64,000 bases of DNA from Chloroflexota bacterium. Lineage in GTDB: Bacteria > Chloroflexota > Anaerolineae > Aggregatilineales > Phototrophicaceae. A model generated the notes under the pieces. It made no database searches. It saw only the letters and a list, made by a program, of their open reading frames with translations, and was not told the origin of the DNA. The stretch is taken from positions 1 to 64,000 of the forward strand of contig JACRPS010000020.1 in the NCBI GenBank assembly GCA_016223085.1. The letters are read 5' to 3'. A program made the translations under genes and the position numbers. Numbering within the stretch: the stretch's first letter is position 1; every line of letters starts with the position of its first letter. This document shows positions 10,810 to 19,436 of the stretch, piece by piece.

Positions 10810-13092
10810 ATGGATTCATTACTCGGCGCGGTAACGCTTGCCAGCATCGGTATTCAGGCGCTGCTGCTCCTGTACGTGCAGGTGCGCCGGCAGCGGTTGC
10901 GCACCGGCTATCCCTGGCTGCTATCCACGCTGCTGCTGTCGCTGCTGGCGGCGCTGACGTTCCTCCTGCCGCCGGACGTACAAATCACGGGAAAATACGG
11001 ACGGAATTTCGCGCTGACGCTGGCGTTAGCCGCGCTGGTGATCGCCTTTGGCGCGGTGGTGGTCAGCGACACGCAGCGCCAACCGGCGACGGGCGGACGC
11101 CGCGCCTGGCTGCTGCTGGGCCTGCTGTGGCTGGGCGGATTAATCGCAGCAGGGCTGTTGAGTCCAACCATCAGCATCGCCGAGGGGGAATGGCTGGTGG
11201 CCGCCGTCAACGCGCGCGAACCGTTCAGCCTGATGGCGCTGGGCGGGCTGGGGGTGGTGGGGGCGGTGCTGCTCGGCATCTGCCTGTATGCCTTTTACAT
11301 CGCGCCGCTGCCGGAGATCGCCAATCGGGCGCTGTTCTGGATTATCAACACCGCCGTCATCGTGGTCGGCGTGATTCTGATGCTGAGCGGCAGCCAGACG
11401 CTGACGCTGCTGGGCGTGATTACGCTGCTGGTCGGCGTGGCGGGGGCGGTGTACGCGCAGCTCTCGTACCGCGTGTTTGACATCCGCAACGGCGTGAACC
11501 TGTCGCTGCGGACGGCACTGGTGGTGACGATGACGGCGCTGCTGCTGTTTGGCGCGCTGCAAGCGGTCAGCCGCCTGCCGGTGCGCAGCGGCATGGAAGC
11601 CAATGTGCTGCTGGCGCTGCTGGCGCTGGCGGTGGCGCTGCTGTACGTGCCGGTGCGGCAACTGGCGGACGCGGTCTTCAGGCCGATCATCCAGCGGGGA
11701 CAGGTGAACCCGACGATTGCCACGCGCCGGTACAGCCAGCGGGTCTCCGGCGCGGTGGAACTCGACCAACTGATTCGGGTGGCGACCGAAACGCTAAACG
11801 AATCGCTGCGGGTGCGGCGGTCAGGGCTGATTCTGGTCAACGACACCGGCGGCGAAAACGGGCAGATCGAACTGATGGTGATGCCGGGCGGCGGGTTCGC
11901 CGACTTCAAAAACATACGCGGTTACGTGGCGAAGGCCGGGCCGGTTTACCGGCAACTGGCGGTGAAGCAGTCGCCGCTGACGCAGTTCGACCTGGAATTC
12001 AGCCCGGATTACAAAACGCTGGCAGAGCCGGAGCGCCAGTTCTTCAACAGCCTGCGGATGAGCGCCTACGCGCCGGTGATTGTCGAAAACTCGCTGATCG
12101 GCATTCTGGCCTGCGGGCCGAAAATCAACGACGCGCCGTTCTATCCCCGCGATCTGGAAGTGCTGGCGACGATGGCAAACCAGACGGGCGTCGGCCTGCG
12201 TAACGCGCGGCTGGTGGCCGACCTGCGCCACCTGAACCGCAGCATGGAAGCACTCAACAAAGGGCTGGAAGAAGCCAACCAGCAAATGGAAAAGCTGGAC
12301 TCGGTCAAAACCGAGTTTGTGACAATCGCCAGCCACGAACTGCGGACGCCGCTGGCGCAGATTCGCGGTTATACCGACATCATGGACCAGCTCAACTCGG
12401 CGGGGATGCTGAACCAGGACCAGATCGGCAGCATGGTCGGCAACCTGCGCAAAGCGTCCGAGCGCATGGAAGAACTGATTACGGCCATGCTGGACGTGAG
12501 CCAGCTTGACGTAAACGCGATGGACTTACGCTTCTCGCAGACCACGCCGGAAGCGATCATCCGCATGGCGATTGAACCGCTGACGGACGCGATCAAACAG
12601 CGCAAGCTGACGCTGTCAGCGCGCGGGCTGCGCGGCCTGCCGACCATCGAAGCTGACATGCAGCGGCTGGTGCAGGCCTTCCGCAACATCGTCGTCAACG
12701 CGATCAAGTTCACGCCGGATGGCGGGCGCATCGAAATCAACGCCAGCCTGCAGCCGGCGGAGAAGCCGGGCGAGAAAGATCATATCCTGATCGCCATCAC
12801 CGACACGGGCGTGGGCATCGCCCGCGAAAACCTGGAACTGATCTTCCAGAAATTTTACCGCGCCTACGACCCCGGCCTCCATTCCACCGGCACGTATAAA
12901 TTTATGGGTGCCGGCCCCGGCCTGGGGCTGACGATTGCGAAGGGTGTCATCGAGGGGCACGGTGGGAAAATCTGGGCGGAAAGCCCCGGCCACAACATGG
13001 AGTCCTGCCCCGGCTCCACCTTCTTCGTGGAACTGCCGCTGGTGCCGCCGGCGAACGCGCGGCGCGTGCTGCCGATGGAGGGGGAGAAGTAG
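10810..13092 (+). CDS. Membrane sensor histidine kinase with GAF domain
   Basis: Multiple N-terminal TMs; TIASHELRTPLAQIRGY H-box; HATPase N/G boxes. Confidence 0.9.
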   Translation: MDSLLGAVTLASIGIQALLLLYVQVRRQRLRTGYPWLLSTLLLSLLAALTFLLPPDVQITGKYGRNFALTLALAALVIAFGAVVVSDTQRQPATGGRRAWLLLGLLWLGGLIAAGLLSPTISIAEGEWLVAAVNAREPFSLMALGGLGVVGAVLLGICLYAFYIAPLPEIANRALFWIINTAVIVVGVILMLSGSQTLTLLGVITLLVGVAGAVYAQLSYRVFDIRNGVNLSLRTALVVTMTALLLFGALQAVSRLPVRSGMEANVLLALLALAVALLYVPVRQLADAVFRPIIQRGQVNPTIATRRYSQRVSGAVELDQLIRVATETLNESLRVRRSGLILVNDTGGENGQIELMVMPGGGFADFKNIRGYVAKAGPVYRQLAVKQSPLTQFDLEFSPDYKTLAEPERQFFNSLRMSAYAPVIVENSLIGILACGPKINDAPFYPRDLEVLATMANQTGVGLRNARLVADLRHLNRSMEALNKGLEEANQQMEKLDSVKTEFVTIASHELRTPLAQIRGYTDIMDQLNSAGMLNQDQIGSMVGNLRKASERMEELITAMLDVSQLDVNAMDLRFSQTTPEAIIRMAIEPLTDAIKQRKLTLSARGLRGLPTIEADMQRLVQAFRNIVVNAIKFTPDGGRIEINASLQPAEKPGEKDHILIAITDTGVGIARENLELIFQKFYRAYDPGLHSTGTYKFMGAGPGLGLTIAKGVIEGHGGKIWAESPGHNMESCPGSTFFVELPLVPPANARRVLPMEGEK

Positions 13093-13141
13093 TTCCGAGT
13101 TGGCGAGTTCCGAGTTGAAGAGTTGGGAGTTGGGGGAGTTC
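13090..13141. repeat. AGTTCCGAGTT short-period repeat
   Basis: agttccgagttggcgagttccgagttgaagagttgggagttggggg; related copies at 32405..32445 and 60920..60958. Confidence 0.75.
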
Positions 13142-13264
13142 AGAAAGAAACAGCCGGATGATGAAGATGACGCCGGAGGGTGGCTGGCAAGGCTGAATAA
13201 GCGGTGGTGGTCAGCCCGCGGAAGCGGCGTACCAGGAAACATCAGGCAAGGGGGTATGCCAGGG

Positions 13265-13335
13265 TTGTGCCGCAAGCTGCGCCGGAGGGTGGAAGCCCTC
13301 CGGCTGGAGGGAGAAAGCCAGCTGGAAGGTGGCTG
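13265..13335. repeat. Covarying hairpin array left of the Y1 transposase
   Basis: GCCGGAGGGtggaagCCCTCCGGC followed by AGCCAgctggaaggTGGCT. Confidence 0.75.
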
Positions 13336-13348
13336 AAGGAAATGTTTG

Positions 13349-13428
13349 GTGTCTATCCATAAACCCTTCGTAAGGGGGCACGGCATGCCGTGCCCCTACA
13401 GGCAAATAAAAGAGGTTTACGGATAGGT
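13349..13428 (-). mobile_element. Type A nested palindromic element, opposite orientation, just upstream of the Y1 transposase
   Basis: Reverse complement of the 7470 and 53678 copies with few differences. Confidence 0.78.
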
Positions 13429-13462
13429 TCTTAATGATTCTGGACAGGGACAGGGGGATATT

Positions 13463-13873
13463 GTGCCTTTCTGGAAATGTTATTATCACATCGTGTGGAC
13501 AACCAAACATCGCCAACCGTGTATTACCCCTGCCTATGAGGCAGTCATTCAAGCTGCGATTCACGACAAATCGCTGGAATACCGTTGTTCGATTATGGCG
13601 ATCAATATGGTGACTGACCACATCCATGTTGCTGTGAGTATTCCGCCAGGTGTCGCTGTTTCCAAATGGGTGGGTGGGGTAAAGGGCGCATCGGCCAGGG
13701 CAATCAATACCGGTTTTGAACGTGAGGAGCGTTTTCACTGGCAAGCCGGATATGGAGTGATGTCCTTTGGTGAAAAGAACCTGCTGATGGTGCAAGACTA
13801 TATTGCCAGCCAAAAAGAGCATCATTCGACTGGGAGCGTTAATTCCTATCTCGAATGTGTTGAGGATGATTAG
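13463..13873 (+). CDS. Y1 (HUH) transposase, IS200/REP-associated type
   Basis: YYHIVWTTKHRQP; TDHIHVAVSIPP (HUH); VQDYIASQKEHH (catalytic Tyr region). No TnpB-like ORF adjacent. Confidence 0.9.
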   Translation: MPFWKCYYHIVWTTKHRQPCITPAYEAVIQAAIHDKSLEYRCSIMAINMVTDHIHVAVSIPPGVAVSKWVGGVKGASARAINTGFEREERFHWQAGYGVMSFGEKNLLMVQDYIASQKEHHSTGSVNSYLECVEDD

Positions 13874-13971
13874 CGTGATGCGTCGCCGTACGCTGAGAGG
13901 TGGCTGGGCGAAGTGGTTGAGGCTGGGTGAAGTTGTGTGATGTGCTGTAATGCAAGTGTGATCGTGAGGTA

Positions 13972-14130
13972 GCGCCGCCGGACGCTGAAAGCCGTCCGGC
14001 TGACAGTAAAAGCCACCTGGAAGGTGGCTGAAGAAAAAGCTTTGGCCTCTTCTTTATGAGCCTGCTTCCAGCAGGCTTGCCCAGACGATACAGCCAAGGG
14101 GCTTTCAGCCCCTGGCAGTTGGTAAGTCAA
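13972..14130. repeat. Covarying hairpin array right of the Y1 transposase
   Basis: GCCGGACGctgaaagCCGTCCGGC; AGCCACCtggaaGGTGGCT; CCTGCttccaGCAGG; CAGGGGctgaaaGCCCCTG type stems. Confidence 0.78.
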
Positions 14131-14210
14131 CAACCATTGTTAGCAAAGTCCCTAACGTCATTAATTTTCTATGATACAAAGCACTAATCTATAATTATAC
14201 TATTGTGCTA

Positions 14211-14307
14211 CCTTATGGTTAAATGAAAACCGATACATGGATTTTTCGTAGGGGTGAACCGCCGGTTCGCCCCTACATTCCATACATCTGTTTTCGGTCA
14301 TCCATTA
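14211..14307 (-). mobile_element. Type B nested palindromic element, opposite orientation
   Basis: CTTATGGTTAAATGAAAACCGATACATGGATTTTTCGTAGGGG…CATCTGTTTTCGGTCATCCAT. Confidence 0.72.
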
Positions 14308-14326
14308 GTCCAAAAAGGAACATCAC

Positions 14327-14548
14327 ATGTATGTATTCGGAGCGATTGTTTCTGCACTGTTCTATCTCGCTTCCATAGGCTGTGCAGGTTTTGGTTTCTT
14401 TACACTGCTTGGCGCTGAATTTCAGTCCTCCTATACCAATTCCATCCGAATTGACCCCACTTATGCCGTAGCATGGTTCCTGGGCGCAATTATTGTAGGA
14501 ATTTGGGGCAGGTATATCGAACAGGCAACAAGCGACAAACAGCGATAG
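14327..14548 (+). CDS. Small membrane protein
   Basis: 73 aa, two TM segments, plausible start context (aaaaggaacatcacATG). Confidence 0.6.
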   Translation: MYVFGAIVSALFYLASIGCAGFGFFTLLGAEFQSSYTNSIRIDPTYAVAWFLGAIIVGIWGRYIEQATSDKQR

Positions 14549-14584
14549 ACAGAACTGTTTATTCATAGGGCAGGGTAATCGTCT

Positions 14585-14612
14585 GTAGGGACACGATATA
14601 TCGTGTCCCTAC
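14585..14612. repeat. Palindrome GTAGGGACACGATATATCGTGTCCCTAC
   Basis: Perfect 28 bp inverted repeat. Confidence 0.9.
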
Positions 14613-15412
14613 CTTGTATTTCCCGATTCCATCACCCGTCGCACCACCGCCGCAAATCTATCCTTGTCCCCGCTCGTGAAATATTCGTGCGGCGCGGGGT
14701 GCGGCCTGAGGGCGGGCGGCCAGACGCGGGCGACCTGCCGCGCCACTGCCGGGGCGGGGTCAACCAGCGTGGCGTTGGGCGCGAATTCCCGAATCGTGTC
14801 GCTTAAAAACGGGAAGTGGGTGCAGGCCAGTACGATGTGGTCGGCGTTGGCGTTCACCAGCGGCTGCACGTAGCCGCGAATGATGGCGCGGCTCTCCGGC
14901 GTGTACTGGCTGCCGTCTTCGGCAATCTGCACCAGTTCCGGCGCGATCTGCGTTAGCACCTGCACGCCCGCCGCGTAACGTTCCAGGACGCGCTGGTACA
15001 GGTGGCCGTTGGCGGTCGTGCGCGTGGTCAGCACGCCGACCACACCGGTTTTGGTCGCTTCGGCGGCGGGCTTCACGGCGGGTTCCATGCCAACAAACGG
15101 CACAGTTGGGTACTTTTCGCGCAGGTCATACAGGCTGGCGGCGCTGGCAGCATTACAGGCCAGCACGATCACCGCCGCGCCGCGTTCCAGCAGAAAGCGG
15201 GTGATGGCTTCGACGTAGCCGCGCGTTTCTGCCGCCGGGCGCGGGCCGTAGGGGAGATGCGCCTGATCGGCATAATAGAGGGTGGGGTGATGTGGCAGCA
15301 GCCGGTGAATTTCCCGCAGCACCGACAGCCCGCCGATGCCGGAATCAAGCACGCCGATTTTCGGGCCGGGGAGGAGGTCAGGGGGCGGGGTTGCCACCGG
15401 CGGCCTCAACAA
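14609..15412 (-). CDS. murI: Glutamate racemase
   Basis: IGVLDSGIGGLSVLREI; VLACNAASAASL; VLACTHFPFL. Confidence 0.95.
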   Translation of the reverse strand: MLRPPVATPPPDLLPGPKIGVLDSGIGGLSVLREIHRLLPHHPTLYYADQAHLPYGPRPAAETRGYVEAITRFLLERGAAVIVLACNAASAASLYDLREKYPTVPFVGMEPAVKPAAEATKTGVVGVLTTRTTANGHLYQRVLERYAAGVQVLTQIAPELVQIAEDGSQYTPESRAIIRGYVQPLVNANADHIVLACTHFPFLSDTIREFAPNATLVDPAPAVARQVARVWPPALRPHPAPHEYFTSGDKDRFAAVVRRVMESGNTR

Positions 15413-16103
15413 AGGCCCGGAACAGCCGCCGCATCACGGCATAGTCGCGGAACAGGTCTTCCGGGTGCCACTGGACGCTGAGGACAAAGCGGCGGTCGGG
15501 CAGTTCCGCACCTTCGATGATACCGTCGGGGGCGAAGGCCGTGACGCACAGGTTCGGCGCAGGCACGTCTACGGCCTGATGGTGCAGGCTGTTGACCGGC
15601 ACGCGGGTCGCGCCCAGGATGGCGGCGAGACGGCTGCTGGAGTCAATCTCAACCTCGTGAATGAGCGCGTTGCGCTGCTCGGCGTCGTGGTTGATGGTCG
15701 TTCGCACCAGCGAGGGGATGTCCTGAAGCAACGTGCCGCCGAGCGCGACGTTCAGCAGTTGATGTCCCCGGCAGATACAGAACAGCGGGCGGTCGTCAGC
15801 GACCGACCAGCGTGCCAGTTCCAGTTCAGCGCGGTCGCGGTCGGGGTCGGTACGGCCCAGCGCAGGGTGCGGCTCTGCTCCATACAAGGCCGGGGTTACG
15901 TCCTCGCCGCCAGTCAGCAAAACGCCGTCCAGACGGTCGTAAAGCTGACGGCGGGTTTCGCTGTTGATGCTGACCGGGATCAGCACCGGCAGACCGCCGG
16001 CGTCGGTGATCGCCTGGATGCAGCCGACGTAAGTCCGGTTATAGGCCCAGCCGGTGGCCGGCGCGATGAAGCTGGAGGTGGTAATCCCGATCAGGGGTGG
16101 CAA
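15378..16103 (-). CDS. Gamma-glutamyl-gamma-aminobutyrate hydrolase family protein (peptidase C26)
   Basis: LLTGGEDVTPALYG; PLFCICRGHQLLNVALGGTLLQDI; VQWHPE. Confidence 0.9.
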   Translation of the reverse strand: MPPLIGITTSSFIAPATGWAYNRTYVGCIQAITDAGGLPVLIPVSINSETRRQLYDRLDGVLLTGGEDVTPALYGAEPHPALGRTDPDRDRAELELARWSVADDRPLFCICRGHQLLNVALGGTLLQDIPSLVRTTINHDAEQRNALIHEVEIDSSSRLAAILGATRVPVNSLHHQAVDVPAPNLCVTAFAPDGIIEGAELPDRRFVLSVQWHPEDLFRDYAVMRRLFRAFVEAAGGNPAP

Positions 16104-16106
16104 GGG

Positions 16107-16448
16107 CTACCGGCGCTCCTTCAGGCGGGCGGCCTTGCCACGCACGTCACGCAGGTAATAGAGCTGCGCGCGGCGAACTTTGGCGCGGCGCAGGATTTCG
16201 ATCTTCTCGATGCGCGGGCTGCGCAGCAGGAAAGTCCGCTCGACGCCGACGCCGTGACTGGCGATACGGCGCACGGTGAAGTTCTTTTCGTTGCCGCCGC
16301 CGCGCACGCGGATGACGACCCCCTGGAATACCTGGACGCGCTCACGGTCGCCTTCGACGATGCGGACGTGGACCTTGACTGTATCGCCGGACTGGACATC
16401 CGGGTGATCGCGGTCTGGCGCTTGCACTGCCTGCAGTAATTCGTTCAC
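16107..16448 (-). CDS. rplS: 50S ribosomal protein L19
   Basis: [36 protein letters not shown] start. Confidence 0.97.
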   Translation of the reverse strand: MNELLQAVQAPDRDHPDVQSGDTVKVHVRIVEGDRERVQVFQGVVIRVRGGGNEKNFTVRRIASHGVGVERTFLLRSPRIEKIEILRRAKVRRAQLYYLRDVRGKAARLKERR

Positions 16449-16470
16449 GATGGTTTGCCCTTCCGAAGAA

Positions 16471-16490
16471 AATACGCCCGCAGGCGTATT
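16471..16490. promoter_or_regulatory. Perfect hairpin in the rplS 5' leader (AATACGCCtgcgGGCGTATT on the gene strand)
   Basis: 8 bp perfect stem, 22 nt upstream of the rplS start; T-run on one side. Confidence 0.45.
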
Positions 16491-16671
16491 CCGCTTTTTG
16501 ACAATAAGGGGGAATTATAGCATCGTCCGGCGCGGTGGAAAAGGCTGTTTCTTGGCTGGCAGCCGGCAGCTTTTAGCCTGTAGCCTGAAAGCATAACCAG
16601 ACGTTCAGGCAGAAGGGCAGAACGTTGTTCATGCTCAGTTCCCTAAAAGAGAGGTTTAAAAACCCGCTTGC

Positions 16672-17202
16672 TCACAGTCCCAGGCGGCGGGCGACTCGCA
16701 GCAGACCGACCAGCGTTTTGCCGTCGGTGATGGCGCCGCGCTCGATCAGCGCCAGCGCCTCGGCAAACGGCAGGCGCAGCAGTTCAATAAATTCGTCCGC
16801 GTCGCCGGTCAACCTTGCTTCGCTCAAGCCGGTTGCCAGGTAGAGGTGAATGTATTCGGTGGTGTAGCCGGGGGTGGGATGAAGGCCGCCGAGGTGTTCC
16901 AGCCGGGCGGGTTTGAAGCCGGTTTCCTCCTGGAGTTCGCGCGCGGCACAGACCTCCGGCGCCTCGCCGGGTTCCAGCAGGCCGGCGGGGATTTCCAGCA
17001 TGGTCTGCTGCGCGCCGCTGCGGTACTGCCGCACCAGCAGCACATTCTGCTGCTCGTCGAGCGCGACCAGCGCGACCGCGCCCTGATGGCGCACCACCTC
17101 GCGCTGCTGCTCCTGCCCATCCGGCAGGCGTACGCGCCGTACGTCCAGCGTCACCACGCGACCCTGATAAACCGTTTTGGTCGTCAGAATGGTTTCGTGC
17201 AT
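16672..17202 (-). CDS. NUDIX hydrolase (ADP-ribose pyrophosphatase-like)
   Basis: GLLEPGEAPEVCAARELQEETGF Nudix box. Confidence 0.93.
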   Translation of the reverse strand: MHETILTTKTVYQGRVVTLDVRRVRLPDGQEQQREVVRHQGAVALVALDEQQNVLLVRQYRSGAQQTMLEIPAGLLEPGEAPEVCAARELQEETGFKPARLEHLGGLHPTPGYTTEYIHLYLATGLSEARLTGDADEFIELLRLPFAEALALIERGAITDGKTLVGLLRVARRLGL

Positions 17203-17227
17203 GGGGCTTATCCTTGTGACAGACGCA

Positions 17228-17250
17228 GGGGCGAACCGCCGGTTCGCCCC
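17228..17250. repeat. Palindrome GGGGCGAACCGCCGGTTCGCCCC
   Basis: Inverted repeat, type B core without the outer arms. Confidence 0.85.
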
Positions 17251-17280
17251 TACAGGAAATAGTGAGATTGTCCGGTGATG

Positions 17281-18237
17281 TTAGCCGGGCGGGATGGTCA
17301 ACTGCTGGTTAATCAGAATCAGGTTGATGTTCTGGATGCCGTTGGCCGCCGCGATGGACATAACCGGCACGCCGCAGCGCACCGAAATCTTAAACAGCGT
17401 GTCGCCCTGCTGCACCGTGTAGGGCGAGGCGCAGCCCGTGCCGCCCGTCACCGGCGGGACGGTGGTGACAACCGTACCCGGAGTCTGGCCGCCGCAGTTG
17501 GGAATCGTAATCTGCTGGCCGACGAGAATGATACTCGGATTGGCGATGTTGTTGTAACTCGCCAGCGTCTGCAAATCCACGTTGTAGTTCCGGGAAATGC
17601 GGAACAGGTTATCGCCGCGCTGGACGGTATAGGTACAGTTCGTTCCCGTTCCGGGAAGGGGAGTCTGGCCGATGACAAAGGTCGTCGGGCTGGGGGTAGG
17701 GGTAAAGGTTGGAACGCCGATGCCAAAGCCCTGCGCGGTGGCGGTCAGGTTATAGGACTCGGTCGCGGTCGCGCCGGCGATAATGGCGGTGGCCGTCAGA
17801 AACACCGGGTCAATGGGCGGCGGCTGCACCGGCTGCTGTTCCTGGAACAGCGGATTGTCGGTTGGCACCTGCGCGAGGCCCGGATTGAGCAGATCAGTGG
17901 TTGGCACGGCAGCCACCCCACCAAGCGGGTCGGTGGTTGGTACACCGAAACTCAAATCGGTGGTTGGGAAAGCGTCTACCGGCGCGGAAATGTCCGTCGT
18001 GGGCGCCTGGTCAATAAACGTATCCTGGGTGGGAACTTCGGCTACCGTCGTCGGTTCGATGGGTTCAGGGGTGGGGAAGGGTGTGTCGGTCGGCGGCAGG
18101 GTATTGGTGGGGCCGGGCTGGAGCGGCGCGAGCGGCTCCGGGTTGGTCTGGCTGCCCTGCTGGTAACAGCCAGCGGCGAGCAGCAGGACGAGCATCGCAG
18201 CAGTCAGCCAGCGCCAGTGATGTTGATCCGCGCGCAT
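17281..18237 (-). CDS. Lipoprotein with two LysM domains and a PTTD-rich linker
   Basis: Lipobox LLAAGC; YTVQRGDNLFRISRNYNV and YTVQQGDTLFKISVRCGV. Confidence 0.9.
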   Translation of the reverse strand: MRADQHHWRWLTAAMLVLLLAAGCYQQGSQTNPEPLAPLQPGPTNTLPPTDTPFPTPEPIEPTTVAEVPTQDTFIDQAPTTDISAPVDAFPTTDLSFGVPTTDPLGGVAAVPTTDLLNPGLAQVPTDNPLFQEQQPVQPPPIDPVFLTATAIIAGATATESYNLTATAQGFGIGVPTFTPTPSPTTFVIGQTPLPGTGTNCTYTVQRGDNLFRISRNYNVDLQTLASYNNIANPSIILVGQQITIPNCGGQTPGTVVTTVPPVTGGTGCASPYTVQQGDTLFKISVRCGVPVMSIAAANGIQNINLILINQQLTIPPG

Positions 18238-18341
18238 GTTTCTCGTCCTCCCGACCGGTAAGCGTGAATGCACAACCGCAACTAGTGCCAGTCTACCATC
18301 AGGCCGGTTTCTCGACAAGCGGAAACCTGGCCGGTTTTGGG

Positions 18342-19436
18342 CTAGGCCAGTGGCAGGGTTACGGTAATCCGGGTGTACTGGTCCGGCACACTTTCGATGG
18401 TCGTGTCGCCGCCGTACAGTTCGGACAGGCGGCGGGTGATGATAAGCCCCAATCCCAGCCCCTGCTGCTCGAACCACTTGCGGCCAAACTGCATGTAGGC
18501 GCCAACCGCCGCGATCTGCTCCGGGGTCATGCCCCGGCCCTGATCCCTGACGATGATACGATATTTCGTCTGGTCAACCCGCGTGGATACCTGCACCGGC
18601 GTCCCCCAGTGGGAGAACTTAAAGGCGTTGTCGGTCAGTTCTTCCACCATCTTTTTTAAATGGTCGGACAGGACACGGACGGTGGCGTTGGCCTCTACAT
18701 CCAGCACCAGATCGTTGTTGCGGTGGACTTCCTGGGCTTTTTGCAGCGCGGCGTCGTGGACCACCACGCGCGGGTCGGCGGTGGTGTAGGTGTGCAGCAG
18801 GTCAGCCCACTTGGACTGGGTCATCATAACTTCCAGTTGGGCGTAGGCGAGGTAGTTTTCGGTCAGGCGGTACAGCCGCGTGCCGGCGTCGTTGATGTAC
18901 TGCGCCATCTCCGCGATCTGCTGCGGGTCGCGGTCGCCGCTGTCGGCAGCGATGATGTCCGAGAAACCGAGGATACTGGTGAGGGGCGTGCGGATTTCAT
19001 GCGGCAGGGCCAGGAGGATATTTTCGCGCAGGTCTTCCAGCCGTTTTTCCGACAGCTGTTTGATGACATTGCGGCGGTCAAGCTGCGTATGCACCGCCGC
19101 GATCAGTTCCGAGGCGGAGAAGGGCTTGGTGAGATAGTCATAGGCGCCCATCTCCATGCCCTTACGCATGTCGCTTTTGTCGGCCTTAGCCGTCAGAAAC
19201 ACGAAGGGGATGGTGGACATGGCGGCGTCTTTTTTGAGTTCCGCCAGAACGCCGTAACCGTCGAGTCCTGGCATCAGGATGTCACAGATAATCAGATCGG
19301 GCTGGAACTGATAAGCGGCCTGCACGCCTGCGATGCCATCCTCCGCGCCGCGCACCTCAAAACCCTCAAAGCTGAGCATTTCGAGGATGTCCTTGCGTAA
19401 GGAGTGGGTATCTTCAACAACCAGAATTTTCGCCAT
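18342..19436 (-). CDS. Response regulator receiver fused to histidine kinase
   Basis: MAKILVVEDTHSLRKDI…LIICDILMPGLDG; LPHEIRTPLTSILGFSD. Confidence 0.9.
   Translation of the reverse strand: MAKILVVEDTHSLRKDILEMLSFEGFEVRGAEDGIAGVQAAYQFQPDLIICDILMPGLDGYGVLAELKKDAAMSTIPFVFLTAKADKSDMRKGMEMGAYDYLTKPFSASELIAAVHTQLDRRNVIKQLSEKRLEDLRENILLALPHEIRTPLTSILGFSDIIAADSGDRDPQQIAEMAQYINDAGTRLYRLTENYLAYAQLEVMMTQSKWADLLHTYTTADPRVVVHDAALQKAQEVHRNNDLVLDVEANATVRVLSDHLKKMVEELTDNAFKFSHWGTPVQVSTRVDQTKYRIIVRDQGRGMTPEQIAAVGAYMQFGRKWFEQQGLGLGLIITRRLSELYGGDTTIESVPDQYTRITVTLPLA

Noticed and set aside
13463-13873. Complete IS200/IS605 or IS607-type element with TnpB
   Set aside because: Only the Y1 transposase is present; no TnpB/IscB-like ORF or omega-RNA-like region was recognisable nearby.
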